Of a stretch of 64,000 bases of DNA, positions 44,675 through 53,985 are shown in pieces. The notes under the pieces are model-generated. The model was not told where the DNA came from, ran no database searches, and saw only the letters and a program-made list of their open reading frames with translations. Both the position numbers and the translations under genes were made by a program. Numbering within the stretch: the first letter of the stretch is position 1; each line of letters begins with the position of its first letter. Source of the stretch: Microbulbifer taiwanensis (GTDB lineage Bacteria; Pseudomonadota; Gammaproteobacteria; Pseudomonadales; Cellvibrionaceae); NCBI RefSeq assembly GCF_014904815.1, contig NZ_JACZFR010000053.1:1-64000 (forward strand), read 5' to 3'.

Positions 44675-46387
44675 CTAGTCTTTGGTAACCCGGTTAGCCT
44701 CTTCCAGGCTGGTAATACCCATCACCACCTTTCGCAGCGCCGAAATACGCAAATTGTTGAAGCCCTCCTTACGTGCCTGGTCGGCTATCTGAATCGAATT
44801 GCCGCCCTCCATTATAATCCTAGAAATTCCATCGGTGATGCGAACCACTTCATAGACGCCTACTCGGCCCTTGTAGCCCTTGGAGCAGTGTTCACAACCC
44901 ACCGGCTGGTAGATTTTCCATTCCTTGCGGTCAATAGTCACTGTGTCGAAGCCCTCCTCCTTGAGCACTTCTTCCGGGAGGGGTGCCGGCTTCTTGCATT
45001 CATTGCACAGGCGTCGGGCCAGGCGCTGGGCAATGATCACGCTTACAGAGGTGGCGATATTAAATGTGGGAACCCCCATGTTCATCAAGCGGGTCAGGGT
45101 TTCAGGAGCCGAGTTGGTATGCAGGGTAGAGAGCACCAAGTGGCCGGTCTGTGCGGCCTTGATGGCGATCTCCGCCGTTTCCAGGTCCCGGATCTCACCC
45201 ACCATTACGATATCGGGGTCCTGGCGCAGGAAGGACCGCAGGGCCTCGGCAAAATTCAGTCCCACCTTGGGCGATACGTTGACTTGGTTTATGCCCTCGA
45301 GGTTTATCTCCACTGGGTCCTCCGCGGTAGAGATATTGCGTTCGGGGGTGTTGAGAATATTCAGGCCTGTATACAGGGAAACAGTCTTGCCGGAACCGGT
45401 GGGGCCGGTAACCAGGATCATGCCTTGCGGTTGGGCTAGGGCATCCATATAGATCTTTTTTTGCTCGTCTTCGTAGCCCAGTGCGTCGATACCCAGCTTC
45501 GCGGAAGAGGGGTCGAGTATCCGCAAAACTATCTTTTCACCCCAGAGAGTTGGCAGGCTGTTGACCCGGAAGTCGATGGCCTTGGTTTTGGACAGCTTCA
45601 TCTTGATGCGGCCGTCCTGGGGGACACGCCGTTCGGAGATATCCATTTTGGACATGACTTTCAGGCGTGCGGAGATACGGGCTGCCAGCTGAATAGGTGG
45701 CTTGGCGACTTCGTGCAATACCCCATCGGTACGCAGGCGAACGCGGTAGCTCTTTTCGTAGGGCTCAAAATGGATATCCGAGGCTCCGGTACGGATTGCA
45801 TCCAGTAGTACTTTGTTGACAAAACGGACAACAGGGGCTTCATCGCCACCCGGATCATTGTCGTTATTGTGCTCCGCTTCACCACCTTCGACATCGAGGC
45901 TGTCCAGCTCCTCGTCGTCCATACTTTCTAGGCCTGCGCCCATATCGCCGCTATCGGATAGATAGCTTTCGATAGCCTTGGCCAGTTTGTCAGCTTCCAC
46001 CAGCACTGCATCGGTATTCAGCCCAGTATTGAAGTTGATTTCATCCAGACCCGCGAGATTGGTAGGGTCTGCCACTGCCACGAACAGTCGGTTGCCGCGT
46101 TTGTATAGGGGGAGGGTGAAATGCTTGCTGATCAACTTTTCATCAATGATACCCTTGGGTATCAGGTCGAAGTTGTAGCTGCCGAGATCAAAAAGCGGTG
46201 AACCGAAAGCCTGGGAAGCTATGCCTGCCAGCTCGCGGCTCTTTACTAGCTTGGCCTCGACGGCGTGCTGAGCAAATGTCTGGTTTTCCCGTTGGGCTGC
46301 CTTGGACGCCGAAACGGCTGTGTGCTCGTCGATAATCTGGTCAGCGACCAGCCGTTTGGCCAGGCCGCTCAATGAGGTAGTGCTCAT
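44675..46387 (-). CDS. pilB: Type IV pilus extension ATPase PilB
   Basis: A 570-residue secretion ATPase. An N-terminal T2SSE_N domain (about residues 1-150) is followed by the ATPase core with Walker A GPTGSGKT near residue 333, the Asp box, VGEIRDLETAEIAIKAAQTGH (Walker B) and STLHTNSAPETL (His box), and a zinc site with CNEC and CEHC. It powers pilus extension. Confidence 0.96.
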   Translation of the reverse strand: MSTTSLSGLAKRLVADQIIDEHTAVSASKAAQRENQTFAQHAVEAKLVKSRELAGIASQAFGSPLFDLGSYNFDLIPKGIIDEKLISKHFTLPLYKRGNRLFVAVADPTNLAGLDEINFNTGLNTDAVLVEADKLAKAIESYLSDSGDMGAGLESMDDEELDSLDVEGGEAEHNNDNDPGGDEAPVVRFVNKVLLDAIRTGASDIHFEPYEKSYRVRLRTDGVLHEVAKPPIQLAARISARLKVMSKMDISERRVPQDGRIKMKLSKTKAIDFRVNSLPTLWGEKIVLRILDPSSAKLGIDALGYEDEQKKIYMDALAQPQGMILVTGPTGSGKTVSLYTGLNILNTPERNISTAEDPVEINLEGINQVNVSPKVGLNFAEALRSFLRQDPDIVMVGEIRDLETAEIAIKAAQTGHLVLSTLHTNSAPETLTRLMNMGVPTFNIATSVSVIIAQRLARRLCNECKKPAPLPEEVLKEEGFDTVTIDRKEWKIYQPVGCEHCSKGYKGRVGVYEVVRITDGISRIIMEGGNSIQIADQARKEGFNNLRISALRKVVMGITSLEEANRVTKD

Positions 46388-46813
46388 GGATGGAACCGCT
46401 TCATCATTGTTACTGCTTGTTATTTGTACGGTGTTATTCGCACTTGAGAAGCCCCTAACTGGGGTGGCCCGCTACGTTGACGACCGACCTCTGGCCTCCA
46501 AGCACTCAAATATAGCGAAATAACCTGCTTGAGCCAATTGTCCAGTTTGGGACACTTAGCCTTGGGTGGTCTATAGCCACGTAAGTATCTGACAATTTGT
46601 GTCATCTATTGAATCTGTTTGTCAGTACTGATTTTTGGCTAGCGATACTCGCAGATAGATGCATGTGACTAACCTCCCAATTGTATCTGCTTGGATGGAT
46701 TTGGCGCTTGCAGGAATTGGCACAAACCTTGTATCTTGTTCGGCGACTTCCTCACGGGATGTTCTCCCTCACGGGATTCACCAAAACCAAAAGTCTGTAT
46801 GGAGACGGTTACA
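46388..46813. other. Divergent pilB-pilA regulatory region
   Basis: 426 bases without a credible gene. The right part carries the sigma54-type pilA promoter (46718-46732) and a leader of about 70 bases. A pilB promoter should lie near 46400-46560, but I cannot name it from sequence. Confidence 0.6.
46718..46732 (+). promoter_or_regulatory. Sigma54-type promoter of pilA
   Basis: TGGCACAAACCTTGT matches the RpoN -24/-12 consensus (TGGCAC, N5, TTGC) with the right spacing and one change (final C to T). pilA of Pseudomonas is RpoN- and PilR-dependent, so this fits. The predicted start is about 12 bases downstream, near 46744. Confidence 0.75.
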
Positions 46814-47272
46814 ATGAAAAAGCAACAGGGTTTTACTCTTATTGAATTGATGATCGTAGTTGCGATCATCGGTATTTTGGCCGCGGTAGCGCTGCCGGCT
46901 TACCAGGACTACACAGTGCGCGCCAAGCTGTCCGAGCCGGTCAGCCTGATGTCCGCTGCCAAACTGGACCTCTACGAGCGCATGGTTTCCGATGGCGCAT
47001 GGCCGAGTGACGCCGATGGTGAAGCTATCGTGGACAAGATTCAGACTATGTCTAATGTCGTGAGTGCTGCCGACTATACAGCAGGTGGCGATACTGCCTC
47101 TGCTTCCACTGTTGAGCTGACCCTGGCCAACACTGGGGACGGCCAGGTTGATGCCAAGAAGCTGACTTTTAAACTGACTCCTTCCAATAATGGTTTGGAT
47201 CTGAGCTGCTCTACTGATGTGACTTCTGATTACTACAATAAATTGCCGAACGCCTGTCGCAAAGCGTCCTAA
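46814..47272 (+). CDS. pilA: Type IV major pilin PilA
   Basis: A 152-residue type IVa prepilin. The leader MKKQQG is cut before Phe7 by PilD, and Glu at mature position 5 (FTLIEL) is present, followed by the hydrophobic helix [29 protein letters not shown]. Two cysteines near the end bound a disulfide loop ([17 protein letters not shown]), and the protein stops at RKAS, giving a C-terminal serine. P. aeruginosa group I pilins carry a glycan on the C-terminal Ser, added by TfpO encoded next to pilA; a similar gene follows here. GGAG lies 10 bp before the ATG. Confidence 0.95.
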   Translation: MKKQQGFTLIELMIVVAIIGILAAVALPAYQDYTVRAKLSEPVSLMSAAKLDLYERMVSDGAWPSDADGEAIVDKIQTMSNVVSAADYTAGGDTASASTVELTLANTGDGQVDAKKLTFKLTPSNNGLDLSCSTDVTSDYYNKLPNACRKAS

Positions 47273-47318
47273 TTTTTTGTTGTAATTGTTACGTTTTGAA
47301 GGTGTTCTGCCTTCCCAT

Positions 47319-47347
47319 AAAAAGGGCCACATTTGTGGTCCTTTTTC
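47319..47347 (+). terminator. pilA terminator
   Basis: AAAAGGGCCACA and TGTGGTCCTTTT pair over 12 bp with one G-T wobble and a 2-nt loop, then continue into T. It would leave most transcripts pilA-only, with some read-through to the next gene. Confidence 0.88.
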
Positions 47348-47369
47348 TATTTCAGTGTAGAGGGGTGAG

Positions 47370-48764
47370 ATGTCTGGGCGAGAGTTGCTAGGCTGGGTCT
47401 GTGTTGGTCTCTTGTCTACATGGTTCTTTCTAAGCATAGATCCGCTTGATATTTCTTTGCCTTTGGGCTACTACAATCACAAACGCATCGTACAAATAGT
47501 GCTCCTGAGCTTGCTTCCCTTGCTTTTATATAGCGGGGAATATAGGAGGGTATGCGGGGATTGTTTATGTGATGGGCGGCCGGTGCTGTTGTGGGGGGGA
47601 TCTCTATTTTTTATTGGGATTGGTGCCGTCTTATCCGACAATATTGGCCATGCTTTACTGGAAAGTTTACACTGGTTGTTGTTGCTGGGTGTATTTGTCG
47701 CGGGATTTTATATTGCGCGCCTTGGGTTGTCTGCGTATTTAGTTGCCTTTTTTTTGGTATGCCATGCATTTTTGGTATTCAAGGCGCTCATTTATTTAGG
47801 GTTTGAAGTCTTTTTGAGTTCTTCGCTGCGGCCGGATTTGGTATATCCCTCAGTCAGCCAGATACGTTTTTTTAATCAAGTGCAAGTGTTCATTATCCCA
47901 CTGCTGGTAATTTTTGCGGCAAATACAAGTTATAAGAAAATTTCGTATCTGCTTTTGTTTGGTAATTTTTTGTTGGCCTTTTCCGGTGGTGCCCGCGGAT
48001 TGCTCGTCTCTATCCTGGCGACTGGTATTTTGGCGTACTGGTTGCTTTCGTCTTGGCGATATGATTTGCGTCGTGGCGCATGTGTGTTTCTAGCTGCCTA
48101 TTTGTGTTATGAGTTCCAGCACCTGTTTTTGGATAGTGTCGCTACAAACTCGGACGTGCTCCGCTTTCATTCGTCCGGGCGCTTCACGATCTGGCAAGAA
48201 GTTATATTTTCGCTGAATTATTCCCATATTTTTCTCGGCGAGGGGGTGGGTGCTTACTCGTTTCATGACTTTCATCGAATTGAGGGTCATCCGCATAATA
48301 GTATCTTGCAGTTTCTTTATGAATGGGGGGGGGTTGCAACGTTTGCAGGTATTGCTTCCGTTGTCTGGATAATGCGTCGTGCTTGGGTGGAGCTTGTTCA
48401 AAGTTCGGTTGCACCGAAAAACAGTAGTATACAGGCTGGATTGCTTTTGGCAGTTGTTTCTGCTTGTGTCTACTCTTTGTTTAGTGGAATTGTTGTAATG
48501 CCTGTTCCACAAACATTACTGTTTTTAGGGTTGGGGTTGCTTTGGGGAGGTGTTGTAAAGGGGGATGGGTGTCGTCTCGTATCAAGTGGTTATTTGAAAA
48601 AACGTTCAATTTTGAAGTTGGCTGGGGGCGCATTAATTTTCACTGCTCTCATCACTTACGCTGATTTTTGCGGAAAATATTTTATGCAGCAAGCAGAGTT
48701 TCCCAAGGAAATTCGGGGGCCTAGATTTTGGGTAGAGGGGGCTCAATTCTTAGAGTATGAATAG
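47370..48764 (+). CDS. O-antigen ligase/pilin oligosaccharyltransferase-like protein (TfpO/PilO type)
   Basis: A 464-residue membrane protein with about ten to twelve hydrophobic helices. A periplasmic loop contains GRFTIWQEVI and HPHNSILQFLYEWG, the Wzy_C/WaaL/PglL-type signature. Two readings fit. One is a pilin oligosaccharyltransferase: it lies directly after pilA, has the size of P. aeruginosa TfpO, and the pilin ends in Ser. The other is the Wzy polymerase or ligase of the glycan island that begins 100 bp downstream, which otherwise has none. Base composition is intermediate (less GC than pilB, more than the island core). I favour TfpO-like. Confidence 0.75.
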   Translation: MSGRELLGWVCVGLLSTWFFLSIDPLDISLPLGYYNHKRIVQIVLLSLLPLLLYSGEYRRVCGDCLCDGRPVLLWGGSLFFIGIGAVLSDNIGHALLESLHWLLLLGVFVAGFYIARLGLSAYLVAFFLVCHAFLVFKALIYLGFEVFLSSSLRPDLVYPSVSQIRFFNQVQVFIIPLLVIFAANTSYKKISYLLLFGNFLLAFSGGARGLLVSILATGILAYWLLSSWRYDLRRGACVFLAAYLCYEFQHLFLDSVATNSDVLRFHSSGRFTIWQEVIFSLNYSHIFLGEGVGAYSFHDFHRIEGHPHNSILQFLYEWGGVATFAGIASVVWIMRRAWVELVQSSVAPKNSSIQAGLLLAVVSACVYSLFSGIVVMPVPQTLLFLGLGLLWGGVVKGDGCRLVSSGYLKKRSILKLAGGALIFTALITYADFCGKYFMQQAEFPKEIRGPRFWVEGAQFLEYE

Positions 48765-48866
48765 CGCTTGTGTTAAAGGAGAGGATAGAGGCGGAAACAT
48801 ATGCCTCCCCTATAAGTATATTAAATTTGCAATTATAGTTTTCTAACTGCTTAAATATGGCAGTTG

Positions 48867-50288
48867 CTAATAAGCATTCCTCCCTGCGAGTCCTTTGAAT
48901 ATAGTAATGAAGAGAATCCGCAAGTCCAGCCATATTGACCAGTGACGGATATAGTGCAGGTCGAACTCCACGCGTCTGCACATTTTTTCCAATGTATCGG
49001 TTTCACCCCGCCAGCCGTTCACCTGAGCCCAGCCCGTAATGCCCGGCTTTACCTTGTGCCGCAACATATAGCCACTGACCAGTTTGCGGTACTCCTCGTT
49101 GTGTGCAATCGCGTGGGGGCGCGGGCCCACGATGGACATCTGGCCCCGCAGTACGTTGACCAATTGCGGCAGTTCATCCAATGAGGTACGCCGCAGGAGG
49201 CGGCCGAGTCGGGTGATGCGGGGGTCATTTCGACATGCCTGCACTATGGTTTCACCGTTTTCCAGCGTTGTCATGGTTCGAAATTTCCACACCTCGATAG
49301 GGCGCCCATCCAGCCCGTAGCGGAGCTGCTTGAATATCGCTGGACCCGGTGTCGTGAGCTTGATGCTAATGGCAATCAGCGATAGCAGAGGTGCAGTCAA
49401 CACTAGTAGCAGAGTGCCCAGCAGCAGATCTTCAAGACGCTTCATCCAGCTGTTAATACCCTCAATGGGCGTATCGTAAACGCTTAGTACGCTACTGCTC
49501 CCCACTTGGTACCAACGGGAATGCAGGAGGTTGTGAAAAAACAGGTCCGGCAGTATATGTACGGTAGCCGTGGTGTCGGCAAAGGCGCCCAAGACTGACT
49601 CAATTTGCAGTTCTTCACGCATGGGTAGGGTAATATAGACTTGCTCCAGCGAGCCGGCTTTGGCGGCCGCTAGCGCCTCTGCCACTTCCCCCAACATCTG
49701 ATAGGGCGCGGAGTTCGGCAGCTGTTGCTGGCAGCTAGCCGACTCCGGGACCCGGTAGAAGCCATGGATGCGTATACCTAAGTGCGGTTCGGCCGCAAAG
49801 TCCTCGGCCAGTTGCAGCCCTGAGGGGGTAATGCCGATGATAGCTGCGGAGCGGGTGTTATGATCGCGGGATCGGACGTAGAACAGGGCTTGACGAAACC
49901 CATACCGCCAAAGTGCCAAGAGCACCAGCGTGGACAGGAACCAATTGCCGACTATTAGCCGGGAATAGATTTGTCCGGTTTTGCTGAAGTAGGCAATCAG
50001 TAGCAGCGTGGCGCAGACAGATACCCAGGCAAACAGGGTTAAGCCCAGCATATGGGCATAGGAATCAATACGCCATGAGCGGTAGAGCTCTACCGATTCT
50101 GCACAAAAGACAAACAGAGTAGTGGCGAGCAGACCAATAATTAACCAGACATTTGTCAATTGGTGGTCAAAAAAACGACACCAGAAGAGTAGAGATGTGA
50201 AAATAACACCTCCGTCAATAAGCCGGTAAATTGCTGCTAGACCACTCTGATGGCGGTGCCCCCAACCTGCTTTTGTATATTTGTTCAT
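48867..50288 (-). CDS. Undecaprenyl-phosphate sugar-1-phosphate transferase (WcaJ type)
   Basis: A membrane enzyme of about 473 residues that starts glycan assembly by putting a hexose-1-phosphate on undecaprenyl phosphate. Four to five N-terminal helices, a Rossmann-like central domain (AAIIGITPSGLQLAEDFAA), then the catalytic bacterial sugar transferase domain from about residue 290: KFRTM, DPRITRLGRLLRRTSLDELPQLVNVLRGQMSIVGPRP. I choose the ATG at 50288 (MNKYTKAGW); one six codons upstream is possible. The glucose specificity is the family default, not proven. Confidence 0.9.
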   Translation of the reverse strand: MNKYTKAGWGHRHQSGLAAIYRLIDGGVIFTSLLFWCRFFDHQLTNVWLIIGLLATTLFVFCAESVELYRSWRIDSYAHMLGLTLFAWVSVCATLLLIAYFSKTGQIYSRLIVGNWFLSTLVLLALWRYGFRQALFYVRSRDHNTRSAAIIGITPSGLQLAEDFAAEPHLGIRIHGFYRVPESASCQQQLPNSAPYQMLGEVAEALAAAKAGSLEQVYITLPMREELQIESVLGAFADTTATVHILPDLFFHNLLHSRWYQVGSSSVLSVYDTPIEGINSWMKRLEDLLLGTLLLVLTAPLLSLIAISIKLTTPGPAIFKQLRYGLDGRPIEVWKFRTMTTLENGETIVQACRNDPRITRLGRLLRRTSLDELPQLVNVLRGQMSIVGPRPHAIAHNEEYRKLVSGYMLRHKVKPGITGWAQVNGWRGETDTLEKMCRRVEFDLHYIRHWSIWLDLRILFITIFKGLAGRNAY

Positions 50289-50306
50289 CACCCGACCTCT
50301 CTGCAA

Positions 50307-51115
50307 TAGGTAATCCCGAGCCCGAACGCCACGAGGAGTTTGGTACCCACAAGTTTGGCCCTAGCCCCAGTGTAATGATAAGGCTTTTCGCTCATTTTGT
50401 GACGTGGAAACCAGGGCGAGAATGAACACTAGTGGGGTGGCCTGACTCCATCGATGTGTGTCAGTATTTGATCATTTCATGTGTCAGCGAAAGCTGGAAA
50501 AGTTGGTTAAATATTGATCGGTTTTGGTTGCTTTCAACTTTGTGCTTGAAGTAACGGTATTAAGCGCACTTTCCTACATATTTGCTCCACAGCAATAACC
50601 TATTTTGATCAAAGGTAAAGCGTCATGACAATCACAGCCGTCCAACCTAAAGTGGCTACTTGCCCTGCGGCCGAGACTCCTGTGCTTCCAGGTTCGTCAT
50701 CTGCCTGCGAAATCTCACTTGGTCATATTATTTTTCCATCATGGGAGTATAGAGAGAATCACTACCTCCTGCTACCTGCTGTACCTGGATGAACAGGTCC
50801 CCCTGATGAGTGTCTAACAATGACTAAGAGCAACAGGTAAAAGCACACTGGGTAGTAATTCTAAGAATTTTAGTAAAGAGATACTGATTTCATGAAAGGA
50901 CAGGTGGACAAAAGCGACGTGTATGGGCCGGGCATCAAATTCCTAGAGCCGATAATTCAAAGTGGCGTTTTTGTTAAAAAATTACTATAAGCAGCATTGT
51001 GATAGAAGTTCTACCAATTCTGAAGTCTACTTCACCTACATTTTATTAAGATAGAATTAGAGGTGGTCTTTCATCGCACCTAATATTGCGATGACATAGA
51101 GGCCAAGAAAAACAT
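50307..51115. other. Long AT-rich gap at head of the glycan island
   Basis: About 800 bases between the divergent initiating transferase and flippase genes. It contains one small frame of 55 codons (50625-50792). No JUMPstart/ops element (GGCGGTAG-type), tRNA, insertion sequence or clear terminator is seen. Promoters for both sides must lie here. Composition shifts from about balanced to strongly AT-rich towards the right. Confidence 0.55.
50625..50792 (+). CDS. Small ORF of unknown function (55 aa)
   Basis: An ATG frame with AAGGTAAAG about 6 bases upstream encodes 55 residues (MTITAVQPKVATCPAAETPV at the start, ending LLLPAVPG). It has two Cys and several Pro and resembles nothing I know. 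Its codon use is mixed, unlike the AT-rich genes downstream. It could be a real small protein, the remnant of a gene lost when the island arrived, or chance. Confidence 0.25.
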   Translation: MTITAVQPKVATCPAAETPVLPGSSSACEISLGHIIFPSWEYRENHYLLLPAVPG

Positions 51116-51133
51116 TTGATTAATTTGAAAAGT

Positions 51134-52474
51134 ATGAACAGGGTGATTTCCATCAGAAATAAACTGGGTGGAATACTTGGTTTTGAAGCGATGGGTAAAT
51201 ACTATCAAAATATATCGTGGCTTTTTATTGACAGAATTGCCAGAATGGCGTCTGGCATTTTTCTTGGAGTTTGGCTGGCTAGATATCTGGGACCAAACCA
51301 GTTCGGCACATACAATTATGTTCAGAATTTTGCCGGAATGGTTGGTATTCTGGCGACATTGGGTCTTGACAGGATAGTAGTAAAAGAGCTTTTGGATAAA
51401 AATTTAGATCGCAATGAAGTTCTGGGAACCGCGTTCTTGATGAAGCTATGCGCAGCTATAATAACAGTGATTTTATTATGTGTTTTAGTTGGCATTATAG
51501 AAAACACAACTCGCGATAGGTATTTGATACTAATTGTAGGCGCTTGCCAATTGGCAGGGGCGCTAAATGTCATAGACTTTCTGTTTCAGAGCTTGGTTGC
51601 AAGTCGTTATGTAGTGATTTCAAATTTGGTGTGTTTGTTCGCCTCTATATCCATAACCATAACAATGATAGTCACAAATCAGCCATTGGAATATTTTGTT
51701 TATCTTCTGCTGTTTAATTCGATTGCTCTGGGATTTTTATTGGTATTGATCTACGAAGCTAAAGTTGGATCAATTATAAAGTGGAAGTTTAATGCCCGGA
51801 TAATGATGCGCTTACTTCAACAAGGTTGGCCACTCATTCTGACAAGCTCCTTTGTCATCTTTCAAATGAAAATAGACCAAGTAATGCTTAGGCTGATATT
51901 AGGAGTTAGCGATGTTGGTCTCTATGCAGCAGCAGTCAAAATAAGTGAAGCAAGTTATTTTTTACCAATGATAATAATGTCATCACTGTGGCCTGCTATT
52001 GTGAAGTGGAAGAACTTAGATGAAAAAATGTATCTCAAGAAGTTGCAAAAGTTGTACAGATTTATGGCTGCACTGGCTTTGGTGCTTGCTTTGACTTTAT
52101 CACTTCTTGCTAACTCTATCGTTTTCTACTTGTTTGGTGATGCGTATTCGGAGGCCGCAGATATTTTAAGAATACACGTCTGGTCTTCTGTATTTGTTTA
52201 TTTGGGGGTTGCCTCAGGCGCTTATTTGATAAATGAAGGGCTGCAAAGAAAAAATTTTTACAGGGCCGCTGTAGGAGTTGCCGTGAACGTACCCTTAAAT
52301 CTACTTTTAATACCTAGATTCGGCTGTGAAGGTGCGGCAATTTCCACATGTCTGAGCTTTATGGTGAGTAACTATCTATATGACATCTTGGATACTGATT
52401 TACGTTGTCAGTTTATTATGAAAACAAAATCAATTTTACTTTTCAATATTCCTTCTTGGCAGAAAGCAAGATGA
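51134..52474 (+). CDS. Polysaccharide flippase (Wzx/MOP family)
   Basis: A membrane protein of about 446 residues with twelve or so hydrophobic helices. It starts in typical fashion with NISWLFIDRIARMASGIFLGVWLARYLGPNQFGTYNY. It moves lipid-linked oligosaccharide across the inner membrane. The start is uncertain: TTG 51116, ATG 51134 and ATG 51191 are all in frame, and the last best fits family N-termini. It overlaps the next gene by 4 bp (ATGA). AT-rich, unlike the flanking genome. Confidence 0.9.
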   Translation: MNRVISIRNKLGGILGFEAMGKYYQNISWLFIDRIARMASGIFLGVWLARYLGPNQFGTYNYVQNFAGMVGILATLGLDRIVVKELLDKNLDRNEVLGTAFLMKLCAAIITVILLCVLVGIIENTTRDRYLILIVGACQLAGALNVIDFLFQSLVASRYVVISNLVCLFASISITITMIVTNQPLEYFVYLLLFNSIALGFLLVLIYEAKVGSIIKWKFNARIMMRLLQQGWPLILTSSFVIFQMKIDQVMLRLILGVSDVGLYAAAVKISEASYFLPMIIMSSLWPAIVKWKNLDEKMYLKKLQKLYRFMAALALVLALTLSLLANSIVFYLFGDAYSEAADILRIHVWSSVFVYLGVASGAYLINEGLQRKNFYRAAVGVAVNVPLNLLLIPRFGCEGAAISTCLSFMVSNYLYDILDTDLRCQFIMKTKSILLFNIPSWQKAR

Positions 52475-53985
52475 AGAAATTAAACCAAAGGAAAATGGTA
52501 CAGCATAGAAGTAAATTAGAACTGAAAAACTGCATTGAATCGTTCATATATGAAAAAATTCCCGAAGATGGAGGAGAAATACTTACATTATCATCCAGAA
52601 GATTATTGACTTGGAATAGACTAGACTTGGCTTTCAAATTAGTTTATTTGGAACTTAGAAAAACTCTTCCTGAGCTAGCCAAATCTATTTATTTGGAGGA
52701 TATCAAGGCTCAAACTTTAGGGCAGTTTTCAGAGTTTGGAAATGCTGACAAGAATTCATTTGAAGCATACGTAGAGTGCTTCGAAAAAATATTTACAAGT
52801 ATAGAAAATGATGGGTTTTTAGGTGATAAATCGATAGTTCCACTGGGCCGGAATGGCACTATTTATAATGGTGCACATAGAATTGCTTGTTCCATTTATT
52901 TAAACCGAAGAGTGACGGCTATCCAGATTGATCTTCCTCCAATGATTTGTGATTACAAGTATTTTTATGACAGAAATGTACCCGTTAACTTTATTGAAAT
53001 GGCAGTGAATAAATTTATTGAGTACTCCTCTGATGTCTACATTGCCTTTCTTTGGCCATCAGGCAAGAAAAGAATTTCAGAGTCGGAAATTTTGTTTTCA
53101 AACATTTTGTACAAAAAAGAAGTTGGATTGAGTAAAAAGGGTGCTTTTAATCTTTTAGCCTGTTTGTACGAAGATATGGATTGGGTTGGTAGCAAAAACG
53201 ATGGCTATCCAGGGATAAATAACAAGCTTATAGAATGCTTTCCTACATTTGACCCTGTTAAAGTCATTGCGTTTCAGGCGGAAAATATAGGTAAAGTCAG
53301 AGAGATTAAGAAAAATATACGCTTGATTAATAATATTGGATATAGCTCAGTACACATCACTGACAATATAAGAGAGGCATTAAAAATATCTAACCTTCTG
53401 TTTAATGACAATGGGCTTCACTTCTTGAATAATTCTACACCACATCAGTATGTCAGCTTGGATGATGACTTGAAGAGATTTGACATTCTTGTAAATGAGG
53501 CAGGAATTAAGAGATCGAAGCTGATAATTGATGGAGGGGCTGCATTATCAGTTTATGGTATTAGAAAGAATTCTGATATTGACTTTCTACTAGATGGGAA
53601 GGTGCCGGCAGAATTCAGGGAGGCGGGTTTCGAACCTCATGATGATCAGATTATATTTCATAAAAGAAATAAACTTGAATTGATTTATTCCCCTGAAAAT
53701 CATTTCATTTATTTTGGATTTAAATTTATTTCATTTGATCAGCTATATAGAATGAAAAAGTATAGAAATGAAAAGAAAGATGAAAACGATTGCAAGCTGA
53801 TGGAATCTCTTTGCGAAAATAAAAAATATATGAAATTGCTGGCGAAAGTTAATCAAAAAATTCTCTACAAAAGGCTAAAGCTACATAATTTTATAGTCAT
53901 ATTTATAGTTGAAATACTAAAAAAGTTAAAGCTTTATTCAGCTGTAAGAAAAGCTTACCACCATGTAATGTTTTTACTGAAATGA
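52471..53985 (+). CDS. Unrecognised protein: ParB/Srx-like plus nucleotidyltransferase-like domains
   Basis: A 504-residue soluble protein I cannot name. Two regions stand out. At about residues 121-157 PLGRNGTIYNGAHRIACSIYLNRRV resembles the ParB/sulfiredoxin-type nucleotide-binding motif (DGxHRxxA). At about 354-374 GGAALSVYGIRKNSDIDFLLDG has the GG...G.R...DIDF pattern of polymerase-beta-like nucleotidyltransferases, with two aspartates able to bind metal. A basic C-terminus ends in a hydrophobic stretch. It overlaps the flippase and a GT4 gene by 4 bp on each side, so it is translated with them and presumably works on the glycan: cytidylyl or phospho-substituent transfer is a guess. An upstream in-frame start at 52405 lies inside the flippase and is unlikely. 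Confidence 0.7.
   Translation: MKKLNQRKMVQHRSKLELKNCIESFIYEKIPEDGGEILTLSSRRLLTWNRLDLAFKLVYLELRKTLPELAKSIYLEDIKAQTLGQFSEFGNADKNSFEAYVECFEKIFTSIENDGFLGDKSIVPLGRNGTIYNGAHRIACSIYLNRRVTAIQIDLPPMICDYKYFYDRNVPVNFIEMAVNKFIEYSSDVYIAFLWPSGKKRISESEILFSNILYKKEVGLSKKGAFNLLACLYEDMDWVGSKNDGYPGINNKLIECFPTFDPVKVIAFQAENIGKVREIKKNIRLINNIGYSSVHITDNIREALKISNLLFNDNGLHFLNNSTPHQYVSLDDDLKRFDILVNEAGIKRSKLIIDGGAALSVYGIRKNSDIDFLLDGKVPAEFREAGFEPHDDQIIFHKRNKLELIYSPENHFIYFGFKFISFDQLYRMKKYRNEKKDENDCKLMESLCENKKYMKLLAKVNQKILYKRLKLHNFIVIFIVEILKKLKLYSAVRKAYHHVMFLLK

Noticed and set aside
50307-51115. Search for a JUMPstart/ops (RfaH) element before the glycan genes
   Set aside because: No GGCGGTAG-type core was found in the gap.
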